A DNA stretch of 64,000 nt from contig NZ_CABHOL010000018.1 in assembly GCF_902168135.1 (NCBI RefSeq), positions 53,128 through 117,127 on the forward strand, read 5' to 3'. The notes beneath the pieces were generated by a model. That model was given only the letters and a program-made list of their open reading frames with translations. It did no database searches and was not told where the DNA came from. Each line of letters begins with the position of its first letter. Position 1 is the stretch's first letter. This DNA is from an uncultured Fluviicola sp. (lineage in GTDB: Bacteria > Bacteroidota > Bacteroidia > Flavobacteriales_D > Crocinitomicaceae). Below are positions 52,882 to 61,265 of the stretch, piece by piece. A program made the translations under genes and the position numbers.

Positions 52882-53300
52882 TAATTACGTAATTCCTTTG
52901 GAAATGCACTTAATACAATGTAAACTCCGGGAACCGGATTTTCTACCACTTCGTCATCGTTCAGGTAAACCTTCAGTTTTTGATGATCGTGGTCGATAAT
53001 GTACTCATCCAGGCATTTTTCAGAAAACACGATAGGTGTGGCTCCTTTCTCTCCGTGAAAGATAAATTGGATCACATCCTGGATCTCATAATGAAAAGCC
53101 TTCCCTTCCCCAATTTCTCCAGCCAAAACAAAAGGCTGGTCACGAACAATCTCCAGCACATCCGAAGAATCAGTCAAACGGAACTCATCCTCCCATTCGT
53201 AGCGGATATTTTCTGGGGAATCTTTTCCTTCATGCTTTTCCTGAGCATATTCTTCCGAAAAAGAATTGTTTTTTAGAAATACTTGAATTGAGTACGACAT
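52881..53300 (-). CDS. Hypothetical protein upstream of ABC ATPase
   Basis: The 139-residue acidic protein begins MSYSIQVFLKNNSFSEEY and has no signal peptide or membrane span. Many Asp and Glu residues and alternating strands fill the middle. Its stop codon shares a base with the ABC ATPase start (TAATG), so the two are translationally coupled. No family is recognised. It may be an accessory or regulator of the ABC/BrkB system. Confidence 0.6.
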   Translation of the reverse strand: MSYSIQVFLKNNSFSEEYAQEKHEGKDSPENIRYEWEDEFRLTDSSDVLEIVRDQPFVLAGEIGEGKAFHYEIQDVIQFIFHGEKGATPIVFSEKCLDEYIIDHDHQKLKVYLNDDEVVENPVPGVYIVLSAFPKELRN

Positions 53301-53335
53301 TTTACTTTTTATGAGATCAGAAACAAAGATACTTA

Positions 53336-53462
53336 ATTATTGAATTGCGAATTACCAATTACGAATTCCAAATTAAATGATAAATTCCTTAACCATCGAA
53401 CCTGCCCCCCAAACAGTCACTCAATTAGTAATTAGTAATTCTTTAATTGGTAATTTTTAAAA
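53336..53462. repeat. AATTACCAATTACG inverted repeat
   Basis: Left arm GAATTACCAATTACGAATT (about 53348-53366) and right arm AATTAGTAATTAGTAATT followed by TTAATTGGTAATT (about 53423-53455) are imperfect reverse complements around a C-rich centre (CCCCCC). Similar AT-rich arms are frequent in Bacteroidota intergenic regions. It precedes rlmI, and the right arm ends near its -7 box. Confidence 0.45.
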
Positions 53463-53463
53463 C

Positions 53464-53471
53464 TATCTTTG
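53464..53471 (+). promoter_or_regulatory. -7 promoter element of rlmI
   Basis: TATCTTTG (53464-53471) matches TAnnTTTG exactly, 16 bases before the rlmI ATG at 53488. No TTG at the 19-base spacing. Confidence 0.45.
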
Positions 53472-53487
53472 CACAAAATTTCTTGTT

Positions 53488-54657
53488 ATGTACTCCAGTG
53501 TTCAATTACTTCCTCACAAAACGCAATCTATGGAACGCAGACATCCGTGGATTTTTTCGGGCGCTTTGAAAGAGATGCCGAAATCTATAGAAGATGGTGA
53601 AGTGGTTGCTGTGTTGGACTCGCGAAACAATGAAATTGCGAAAGGGCATTTCCAGCATGGCTCCATTGCTGTCCGAATCCTCACTTTCAACAAGGAATTG
53701 ATCGACCAGGATTTTTTCAATAAGCGCATTTCCGATGCTGTGGAACTACGCAAGAAACTGCATTTGTTCAGAGAAGATAACTCCATCTGCAGATTGGTCC
53801 ACGGCGAAGGAGACGAACTTCCCGGATTGGTTATCGATTATTACGGCGGAGTGGCTGTTATCCAATGCCACAGTTTGGGTATGTACCTTCAGATCGATTT
53901 GATCAAGAATGCATTGGTCCATGCTTTGGGAACTGATCTGACAGCCATTTACAACAAATCCAAAGAAACACTTCCGGGAAGAATTCCTGTAGAAGATGGT
54001 TATTTGTACGGAACTTGTGAAACTCCGCATATAGCCCTGGAAAACGGTGTGAAATATCAATTAGACTGGATTACCGGCCAAAAAACAGGTTTTTTCATCG
54101 ATCAGCGTGAAAACCGTGCGTTACTGGCCAAATATGCTGAAGGATGCAAAATTCTGAATACTTTTTGTTACTCGGGCGGATTTAGTTTAGCAGCTTTAAA
54201 AGAAGGTGCAAAAGAAGTTCATTCACTGGACAGCTCCAAAAAAGCCATTGAACTGACAGATGCAAATATTGAATTGAACGGCTTTAAAAACCATCAATCC
54301 ATTGTTGCGGACGCCATGAACTTTATCCGTGAAACCGGGGAAGAATACGACATTATTATCCTGGATCCGCCTGCGTTTGCGAAACACCGGGATAAAAGAC
54401 ACCAGGCAGTACAAGGGTACAAACGTTTGAATGCAATGGCCATTCAGCACATTCGTCCCGGAGGACTGCTTATGACTTACAGTTGTTCGCAGGTAGTTGA
54501 CAAACAATTATTTACCAATACGATCATTGCCGCAGCTATTGAATCCGGAAGGACTGTTAAGATCCTGGAACAATTGCACCAACCGGCAGATCACCCGATT
54601 AATGCATTTCACCCGGAAGGGGAATATTTAAAAGGGCTGCTTTTACAGATCATCTGA
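53488..54657 (+). CDS. rlmI: 23S rRNA (cytosine-C5) methyltransferase RlmI-like
   Basis: The 389-residue protein is a class I SAM-dependent methyltransferase of the RlmI/RlmK family, which methylates a cytosine of 23S rRNA. The N-terminal PUA domain starts near VQLLPHKTQSMERRHPWIFSGA. The SAM pocket includes LNTFCYSGGFSLAALKEGA, and the active-site region is DPPAFAKHRD with the later catalytic Cys in YSCSQVVD. It overlaps the MATE gene by one base and probably heads an operon with it and fmt. Confidence 0.9.
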   Translation: MYSSVQLLPHKTQSMERRHPWIFSGALKEMPKSIEDGEVVAVLDSRNNEIAKGHFQHGSIAVRILTFNKELIDQDFFNKRISDAVELRKKLHLFREDNSICRLVHGEGDELPGLVIDYYGGVAVIQCHSLGMYLQIDLIKNALVHALGTDLTAIYNKSKETLPGRIPVEDGYLYGTCETPHIALENGVKYQLDWITGQKTGFFIDQRENRALLAKYAEGCKILNTFCYSGGFSLAALKEGAKEVHSLDSSKKAIELTDANIELNGFKNHQSIVADAMNFIRETGEEYDIIILDPPAFAKHRDKRHQAVQGYKRLNAMAIQHIRPGGLLMTYSCSQVVDKQLFTNTIIAAAIESGRTVKILEQLHQPADHPINAFHPEGEYLKGLLLQII

Positions 54658-55994
54658 TGCTGGATATACGCTATAAGAGCATTTTAACAGTTGCTCTTCC
54701 AATGATGCTCAGCGGATTCATTCAATCCGTTATTTCCATAACTGACGCTGCTTTCTTAAGCCGTTTCAGTAAATTGGCTTATGATGCATCCGGAAGTGCC
54801 GGATTGTGGTATATTACCATGTACATGGTTTTCATCGGGCTTGGTGATGGAGCACAAATTGCTATGGCCCAAAAAGTAGGCGAAAAGAATGAAAGAGGAT
54901 TTGCTGCAGTTTTCCAGTCAAACTTTGTAATCCTTTTTATCGCAGCTATAATCTTGACGTTGCTGGTCCAGCTTGGCATGCCGGCACTGATGAATTACCT
55001 GGTCACAAACAGCGAACTGGCAAAAGCCGAACAATCTTTTTTGGAAATTCGAAGTTATTCATTCTGGGCAGCTACTATTACCATCAGTATTCAGGCTTCT
55101 TACCTGGCAGTAGGAAAAACCTCCCTTGTACTGATCACCTCATTGATTGCAGCGCTTTCAAACATTGTGCTGGACTACCTACTGGTATTTGGTGTCGGAC
55201 CATTTCCCCGTTTAGGGCTGGAAGGTGCGGCAATAGCTTCTACCGGTGCTGAATTTTTAGCAATGCTGTTCCTGCTCGCTACTTTGATCGGAGGAAAACT
55301 GAAGAATCAGTATCCTGTCTGGAAAGAGAACTTCATCAGCAAATTGCAAGTGAAGGAAAACCTCAAAATAGGTATCCCCTTATTGTTTCAGGGAATTGTG
55401 GCACTTTCCATTTGGACTATTTTCTTTATCTGGATCGAACAAATGGGCGGAGACAATCTGACAGTATCCTTAAACATCCGCTACATCTATTTCCTGGCTT
55501 TTATTCCAATTTGGGGATTTGCGGCTGCTACCAAAACATATATCGCACAATATTTCGGAGCGAAAGAATTCGACAAAATCCCTGTCATACAGCGGAGAAT
55601 CCAACTCCTGACAGTTTGTTTCCTGGTGCTGACATTCCACGGCTCCATCTTTTACCCGGAGACATTGATCCGTTTGGTTTCGGAACACCCGGAACATGTA
55701 GCTAAAAGCGCGCAAATCCTCCGCATAGTCAGCGGTTCTATATTCATTTACGGTTTGGGGAGCGTTTATTTCCAAACCATCAGCGGAATCGGGAAAACAC
55801 GGACAACTTTTTTAGTGGAATGCCTGGCAACCACTTTATACATTCTTTTCGCTTACCTTTTTATTAAAGTCTGGAACTGGCCTGTTCAATGGGTTTGGCT
55901 GGTCGAATACGTTTATTTTATCACGATGGGATTCACTTCCTTTATGTACCTGAAATGGATCAATCGAACTACAAATAAAATTGCTTATGAATAA
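54657..55994 (+). CDS. MATE family efflux transporter
   Basis: The 445-residue protein has about 12 membrane spans and the MATE (NorM-like) pattern, with two related halves. The first begins RYKSILTVALPMMLSGFIQSVI. Such proteins export drugs or metabolites in exchange for sodium or protons. It shares one base with rlmI and overlaps fmt by eight bases, so it is in the middle of a coupled operon. The substrate is not predictable. Confidence 0.88.
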   Translation: MLDIRYKSILTVALPMMLSGFIQSVISITDAAFLSRFSKLAYDASGSAGLWYITMYMVFIGLGDGAQIAMAQKVGEKNERGFAAVFQSNFVILFIAAIILTLLVQLGMPALMNYLVTNSELAKAEQSFLEIRSYSFWAATITISIQASYLAVGKTSLVLITSLIAALSNIVLDYLLVFGVGPFPRLGLEGAAIASTGAEFLAMLFLLATLIGGKLKNQYPVWKENFISKLQVKENLKIGIPLLFQGIVALSIWTIFFIWIEQMGGDNLTVSLNIRYIYFLAFIPIWGFAAATKTYIAQYFGAKEFDKIPVIQRRIQLLTVCFLVLTFHGSIFYPETLIRLVSEHPEHVAKSAQILRIVSGSIFIYGLGSVYFQTISGIGKTRTTFLVECLATTLYILFAYLFIKVWNWPVQWVWLVEYVYFITMGFTSFMYLKWINRTTNKIAYE

Positions 55995-56940
55995 TTTACG
56001 CATCGTTTTCATGGGTACCCCCCATTTTTCAGTTGGAATCCTGGAAGCTATTCAAGCTGCGGGATTGAATTTAGCAGGAATCGTAACCGTTGCAGACAAA
56101 CCGGCAGGAAGAGGCCAAATCATGCATGAGAGCCCGGTGAAACAATTTGCCCTTGAACACAAAATTCCGGTCCTTCAACCTGTAAAATTGAAAGATCCCG
56201 AATTCCTGGATCAGTTAGCCGCTTTAAATGCAGATGTTTTTGTAGTAGTTGCTTTCCGTATGCTTCCGACTGAAGTTTGGAAAATGCCGAAACTCGGAAC
56301 ATTTAACCTGCATGCATCCCTGCTTCCCGATTACCGCGGAGCTGCTCCGATCAATTGGGCCATTATTAACGGAGACAGCAAAACAGGAGTAAGTACATTC
56401 TTCATTGACGAAGCAATTGACACCGGAAATGTGATCGGTCAAACAGAAATGATGATCTCCGAAGACGAAAGCGCCGGAGAACTGCACGACCGGATGATCG
56501 AAACAGGCGGAAGTTTAGTTGTAGATACCCTTAACCGCATTGCGGCCAATGAAGTAAATCCTATCCCGCAATCCGAGTTGGGAACAAATATGCGTCCGGC
56601 TCCGAAATTGTTCAAGGAGAATACTCAAATAGACTGGAATGCAAATCCTGCAGCGATCCACAACCTGGTGAGAGGATTGAATCCGTATCCGTCAGCCTGG
56701 ACAACCTGGAAAAACTCAAAAGGAGAACTGAAGAATGTGAAGGTTTTTAAAACGCGGATTACGGAACAAAAAGGAAACGGGTCGATTGGTTTATCATCGA
56801 CAAAGACCCGGTTATTTGTTGATACCAACCAAAAACAACTCGAAATTTTGGAATTCCAGGTGGAAGGAAAGAAGAAAATGACCTCAAAAGAGTGGTTGGT
56901 GGGAAATAATCCATCCGATTGGACCATTCCTTTGAACTAA
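55987..56940 (+). CDS. fmt: Methionyl-tRNA formyltransferase
   Basis: Fmt transfers a formyl group from 10-formyl-THF to initiator Met-tRNA. From the ATG at 55987 (MNNLRIVFMGTPHFS) it has 317 residues, normal for the family. The catalytic region is NLHASLLPDYRGAAPINWAI, followed by GVSTFFIDEAIDTG. The early loop KPAGRGQ and the C-terminal RNA-binding domain (about 205-317) are present. It overlaps the MATE gene by eight bases. Confidence 0.95.
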   Translation: MNNLRIVFMGTPHFSVGILEAIQAAGLNLAGIVTVADKPAGRGQIMHESPVKQFALEHKIPVLQPVKLKDPEFLDQLAALNADVFVVVAFRMLPTEVWKMPKLGTFNLHASLLPDYRGAAPINWAIINGDSKTGVSTFFIDEAIDTGNVIGQTEMMISEDESAGELHDRMIETGGSLVVDTLNRIAANEVNPIPQSELGTNMRPAPKLFKENTQIDWNANPAAIHNLVRGLNPYPSAWTTWKNSKGELKNVKVFKTRITEQKGNGSIGLSSTKTRLFVDTNQKQLEILEFQVEGKKKMTSKEWLVGNNPSDWTIPLN

Positions 56941-57049
56941 ATTTCATCGTGGAAAAGCCCAAATTCGTCTGAAAACCCCTAAAAACAGGGGTGCTTATCA
57001 ACAAATGCGTTTATTTATCAACAAAATCGGCGCTTTTTAGTGTTTGGTC

Positions 57050-57079
57050 TTGGTAGAGAAGCATATTCATATATTTTTG
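57050..57079 (+). promoter_or_regulatory. Promoter of HU gene
   Basis: TTG (57050-57052), exactly 19 bases, then TATTTTTG (57072-57079), a perfect consensus promoter. Transcription would start about 36 bases before the ATG at 57120. Confidence 0.85.
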
Positions 57080-57119
57080 TTGTGTTAATTATTAGAAATC
57101 ATTCAAAAAAAACCAAACT

Positions 57120-57392
57120 ATGAACAAAGCAGAATTAATTGATGCGATTGCTTCTGAAGCAGGATTGTCTAAAGCTGATGCTAAAAAAGCATTGGATGCA
57201 TTTGTAGGTGCTACAGCTGGAGCATTGAAAAAAGGAGACCGTATTTCTTTGGTAGGATTCGGATCTTTCTCAGTTTCTAAGCGTGAGGCTAGAACTGGTC
57301 GTAACCCACAAACAGGAAAAGAAATCAAAATCGCAGCTAAGAACGTAGTACGTTTCAAAGCTGGTGCTGAGTTATCCGGAGCGGTTAACTAA
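57120..57392 (+). CDS. hup: DNA-binding protein HU
   Basis: HU is a small dimeric protein that bends and compacts DNA. The 90-residue protein has the classic layout: NKAELIDAIASEAGLSKADA helices, then GDRISLVGFGSFSV, and the DNA-gripping arm ARTGRNPQTGKEIKI. Codons are those expected of a highly expressed gene. It has its own consensus promoter and terminator, so it is monocistronic. Confidence 0.96.
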   Translation: MNKAELIDAIASEAGLSKADAKKALDAFVGATAGALKKGDRISLVGFGSFSVSKREARTGRNPQTGKEIKIAAKNVVRFKAGAELSGAVN

Positions 57393-57416
57393 GAACGATA
57401 TTCTTTAGAGAAAAGG

Positions 57417-57457
57417 TCCTCTTCTCGGCTTAGCCGTGAGGGGGATTTTTTTTGCTC
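57417..57457 (+). terminator. hup terminator
   Basis: TCCTCTTCTCGGC (57417-57429) pairs with GCCGTGAGGGGGA (57433-57445) with one mismatch and some G-U pairs, followed by TTTTTTTT. It is 24 bases after the HU stop. Confidence 0.9.
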
Positions 57458-57651
57458 GAGAATAAACCACATAGAGCACATAGAAATGAGTTTTAATTTT
57501 TGTATGCTTCTTTAATTTTTTTCACAAAAAGTGGTTAAATCCTTATTTACTGCATTTGGGTCACCGATCTATACACTTCAGGAGATAGCCCATTCATTCA
57601 CTTTCGATCTTAGTCATTTTTAGATACATTGGCTGATAGAAAATACTATTA

Positions 57652-58557
57652 ATGAGAACGCTCAGCAATCCTTCTCTCTACAAAAACGGCCAGATGATGG
57701 TGCGTGTCGGTGAAACCGGCAACGTCTTCAATTTGTCGTCCTTAAAGGATTTTGAGCGATCAATGACCTCTCATTGTTTTGCCATTAAGTTTGTGCGAGA
57801 CGGAATCGAGCGCTATACCATTAACAACCATTCGTATACGGTTCATTCCGGCTCATATCTTTTAATGAACGGCTACAAGGAAGGCCACGTAATTATTGAC
57901 AGCGAAAAGGATGTAAAGGGCATGTGCCTGAATATTTCAAACGAGCTGATTGCAGATATTGTTTCAACCATTCAGGCTCCCGACACGCCTGTTTCCGACC
58001 TGGAGCTATCCAACTTCTTTTACAGTAAAGAATTCCTGGAGAACCAATACCACGCCCCACACACGGAACTGGGACGAAAACTTCAGTACATAAACAACAG
58101 TATCAATAACCAGACCTTTACCCATGATCTGGTAAACCAGGAACTATTCTACCAACTGGCTGAGGCATTGGTCAGTGACCAGGTACAGGTTTTCAAGCAG
58201 CTTCAATCCATCAAAGCAGTGAGAAACGAAACACAACGTGATTTATGCCGTCGTGTTTTAAGAGGAAAAGAGTTCATTGATTCCAACTATTCGGAATTAC
58301 TAACCATTGAAAATATCGCACATACAGCCGGAATGTCCGAGTACCACTTCTTCCGCTTATTCAAACAAGTGATAGGCCTTACACCCTATCAATACATACT
58401 CTCCGTGAGATTGAAAAATGCAGCCCTTTTACTAAAAGCAGACTATTCGGTTTCCGACACGGCTATTTCAACAGGATTTACAGATATTTATTCCTTTAGT
58501 AAAGCATTTAAGAAGCATTACAAAATTCCTCCTACTCATTATTCAACCAGGTTTTAA
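57652..58557 (+). CDS. AraC-family transcriptional regulator
   Basis: The 301-residue protein has a C-terminal double helix-turn-helix (about 205-300): LLTIENIAHTAGMSEYHFFRLFK and then VSDTAISTGFTDIYSFSKAFKKHY, the AraC signature. The N-terminal half is a cupin-like ligand-binding domain (NHSYTVHSGSYLLMNGY). It precedes, on the same strand and at about 100 bases, an outer-membrane barrel gene that it may control; that is inference from position. The effector is unknown. Confidence 0.88.
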   Translation: MRTLSNPSLYKNGQMMVRVGETGNVFNLSSLKDFERSMTSHCFAIKFVRDGIERYTINNHSYTVHSGSYLLMNGYKEGHVIIDSEKDVKGMCLNISNELIADIVSTIQAPDTPVSDLELSNFFYSKEFLENQYHAPHTELGRKLQYINNSINNQTFTHDLVNQELFYQLAEALVSDQVQVFKQLQSIKAVRNETQRDLCRRVLRGKEFIDSNYSELLTIENIAHTAGMSEYHFFRLFKQVIGLTPYQYILSVRLKNAALLLKADYSVSDTAISTGFTDIYSFSKAFKKHYKIPPTHYSTRF

Positions 58558-58663
58558 AACCGTTCAACACGGAATAAACTCTTTTACACAAATTAGTACT
58601 AATTTACAAGCAACTTCTCTCGAAATAGGACATCTTTGTAAGACAGTTCTATTTTCAATACCC

Positions 58664-61123
58664 ATGACCAAAACACACTTCAATTCCATTATTCTATTCC
58701 TTTCTTTTTTTATACTTCAATCTTTTCAGGACCTATCTGCACAGCAAATTAGTGTTTCAGGAAAAGTCAAGGGAATTGATCCGCAATCACCACCGATCGT
58801 AAGATTGTGTCTTGCTTCCGATTCTTCATTGGTAAAAGCCGCAATCAGCGATTCATCGGGGAATTTTGAACTGGAGATTTCAAAAACGGGAACATTTGTC
58901 GTCATTATCGACCAAATAGATTACCAGAAATACGTAAGTCCCGGTTTTCAGATAGATTCAACGGTTTCACGCATCGAATTGCCTGAAATTTCAGTGAGTG
59001 CACCTGTTACCGCGCTAGACGACGTCGTTATCACCGTTAAAAAACCATTTATAGAACGTAAAATTGACCGCGTTGTTGTAAACCCTGATGCACTTGTCGG
59101 AGGTTCCGGAACAACAGTCCTTGACCTCCTGGAAAAAGCCCCAGGGATTACGGTAGATATGAACGGGAATATTTCTTTAAAAGGAAAAGCCGGAGTACAG
59201 GTTTTCATAGATAACAAACCTACATATATGTCGCAGGAAGATCTTGCCGGCTATTTGCGCTCATTGCCTTCAAACATGGTTGCTTCCATTGAGATCATGA
59301 CTAATCCGCCTGCCAGGTACGATGCTTCCGGGAATGCCGGGATCATCAATATCATTTTGAAAAAACTGAAGGAAAAAGGATTTAACGGTGGAATTACCCT
59401 GAGCTACGGCCAGGGAAGGTATTACCGCACCAATAACAGCTTCAATTTCAATTACCGTGTCAGCAAGATCAATCTCTTTTCAACTCTGGGCTGGAGCCAA
59501 AACAATTCATACCAGGACCTGGATATCAATCGTTATTACTTCACCCCGGATGGTCAGACAAGCTCTTCTTTTTTACAGAATTCTTATATCAAAAGGGAAC
59601 ATGGTGGAAGGTCCGCTAAGATCGGGATGGATTGGTACGCAGGTAAGAAGTCAACAATTGGCGTTGTGTTTTCAGGATTTTACAATCCTTCCAAAACCAG
59701 TCACGACAGCCATGCTTCCATTTTAGCGGCAGACAATTCGACTTCAGCTTTGGTTTCCGCCTATACGATGGCTGAAAATAGCTGGTACAACGGAAGTGCG
59801 AATGTGAACTACACCCTGAAAATAGACAGTTTGGGAAAAGAACTTGCTGTTAATGCGGATTATATCAGATACACGTCGAACCAGGACCAAACACTGGACA
59901 ACCAGGTCAGAACTCCGGACGGAACTCCTGTCAGCAACCTGAACTTGTATTCTTCACTGCCTGCTGACATAGCCATCAAAACCGCGAAAGTAGATTATAC
60001 AAATCCTTTAAAAAGCAATAACAGATTGGAATTCGGGATCAAGACCGCTTTTGTAAACACGGATAACACAGCAGATTTTTACGATGTAGACGCAAATGGT
60101 ACCCAAACTCCGAATTACACCTTTTCAAACCGTTTCCTCTATAAGGAAAATAACAACGCAGCTTATGCGAATTATGCTCAGGAATGGGGAAAGTTCGGTA
60201 TGCAGCTGGGGGTGCGTTTTGAAAGCATACAAATGAACGGGAACCAATTGGGAAATGCTTTGGTCAGTGATTCCAGCTTTAAGCGCATGTACAATAGTTT
60301 GTTTCCTACGGCTTATTTTTCTTACAGTCCGGACAGCTTGAAATACCACCAGTTCAACATGTCTTTCGGCAGAAGAATTGATTACCCCAACTACCAGGAT
60401 ATGAACCCCTTCACTTACCCGATGGACGCATATACTTACTACGCCGGAAATCCTTATTTAAAACCGACATTTTCATACAATTTCGACATTACATACTCGT
60501 ATAAAAACGTACTTTCCATAACCCTTGATTACAGCCTCGTTCATAACCTCATTAATGAGACCAACGAACAGGTAAACAACATTTATTACAGCCGCCCCGG
60601 AAATTACGGGAACCAAACAACCTATGGAATAAGCGCCAGCGGAGAGTTTAATCTAACCAAATGGTGGAATGTCCAGTACTATTCCGAGTTGAAAAATATC
60701 GGTAATAACACGGTGATTTATGATCAGCCATTGGTGGGTAACAGATGGTATTGGTACGTTGGCCCTGCATTCCGCTTTACAATCACCCAAAAATTCTCTG
60801 CAGACCTTGCAGGATTCTACCAAACACGTATTTTGTCCGGTCAATTTCTGACAATTCCTGTTGGTTCCATCCGGGTTGGGCTGGCTTACAAAATTCTGAA
60901 AGAACAGGGTTCCGTTAAACTGAACCTATCCGATATCCTTTACACGAATCAACCGGGCGGAGACATTCGCAACATTGCAAATTCAAAAGCAAACTGGCTG
61001 AGTAAACTGGATACACGGGTTTTAACAGTGAACTTCTCTTACCGCTTCAGCAAAGGAAAAGCATTGAATGCACGTCAGTCAGGAGCTTCCGATTCGGAGA
61101 AGCAGCGGGTTAATGCGAATTAA
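58664..61123 (+). CDS. TonB-dependent-receptor-like outer-membrane beta-barrel protein
   Basis: The 819-residue protein has a signal peptide ending LSAQ near residue 27, then a carboxypeptidase-regulatory-like domain (about 30-115). A plug-like domain follows (about 125-230; VLDLLEKAPGITVDMNGNISLKG and PPARYDASGNAGIINI), and a long strand-rich barrel finishes the protein, of the outer-membrane beta-barrel family typical of Bacteroidota. It lacks an obvious partner SusD gene, so it is not a typical polysaccharide locus. The last residues are polar rather than aromatic. A hairpin terminator follows, at 61148-61180. Confidence 0.82.
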   Translation: MTKTHFNSIILFLSFFILQSFQDLSAQQISVSGKVKGIDPQSPPIVRLCLASDSSLVKAAISDSSGNFELEISKTGTFVVIIDQIDYQKYVSPGFQIDSTVSRIELPEISVSAPVTALDDVVITVKKPFIERKIDRVVVNPDALVGGSGTTVLDLLEKAPGITVDMNGNISLKGKAGVQVFIDNKPTYMSQEDLAGYLRSLPSNMVASIEIMTNPPARYDASGNAGIINIILKKLKEKGFNGGITLSYGQGRYYRTNNSFNFNYRVSKINLFSTLGWSQNNSYQDLDINRYYFTPDGQTSSSFLQNSYIKREHGGRSAKIGMDWYAGKKSTIGVVFSGFYNPSKTSHDSHASILAADNSTSALVSAYTMAENSWYNGSANVNYTLKIDSLGKELAVNADYIRYTSNQDQTLDNQVRTPDGTPVSNLNLYSSLPADIAIKTAKVDYTNPLKSNNRLEFGIKTAFVNTDNTADFYDVDANGTQTPNYTFSNRFLYKENNNAAYANYAQEWGKFGMQLGVRFESIQMNGNQLGNALVSDSSFKRMYNSLFPTAYFSYSPDSLKYHQFNMSFGRRIDYPNYQDMNPFTYPMDAYTYYAGNPYLKPTFSYNFDITYSYKNVLSITLDYSLVHNLINETNEQVNNIYYSRPGNYGNQTTYGISASGEFNLTKWWNVQYYSELKNIGNNTVIYDQPLVGNRWYWYVGPAFRFTITQKFSADLAGFYQTRILSGQFLTIPVGSIRVGLAYKILKEQGSVKLNLSDILYTNQPGGDIRNIANSKANWLSKLDTRVLTVNFSYRFSKGKALNARQSGASDSEKQRVNAN

Positions 61124-61147
61124 TTCTTTTGAAAGAATTAAGATTCC

Positions 61148-61180
61148 AAGTAGGGGTGAAAAATTTTTCGTCCCTACTTT
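61148..61180 (+). terminator. GTAGGGG-type terminator
   Basis: A 16-bp stem (61148-61163 with 61164-61179; outer AAGTAGGGG pairs with CCCTACTT, inner AAAAA/TTTTT) with G-U pairs and a T-rich continuation. It ends the barrel gene. It shares its core with the hairpin at 24781-24808. Confidence 0.75.
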
Positions 61181-61265
61181 ATTGATCATTTCAAATTAGC
61201 AGTTTTCGACAAATAGTTCTGCTACGACCTGCGTAGTTTTATCTCATAATTTTTAAAATCAGTTT

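Noticed and set aside
56974..56993. Terminator after fmt
   Set aside because: ACCCCT/AGGGGT forms only a six-bp stem with no T-run after it on the plus strand; too weak to call.
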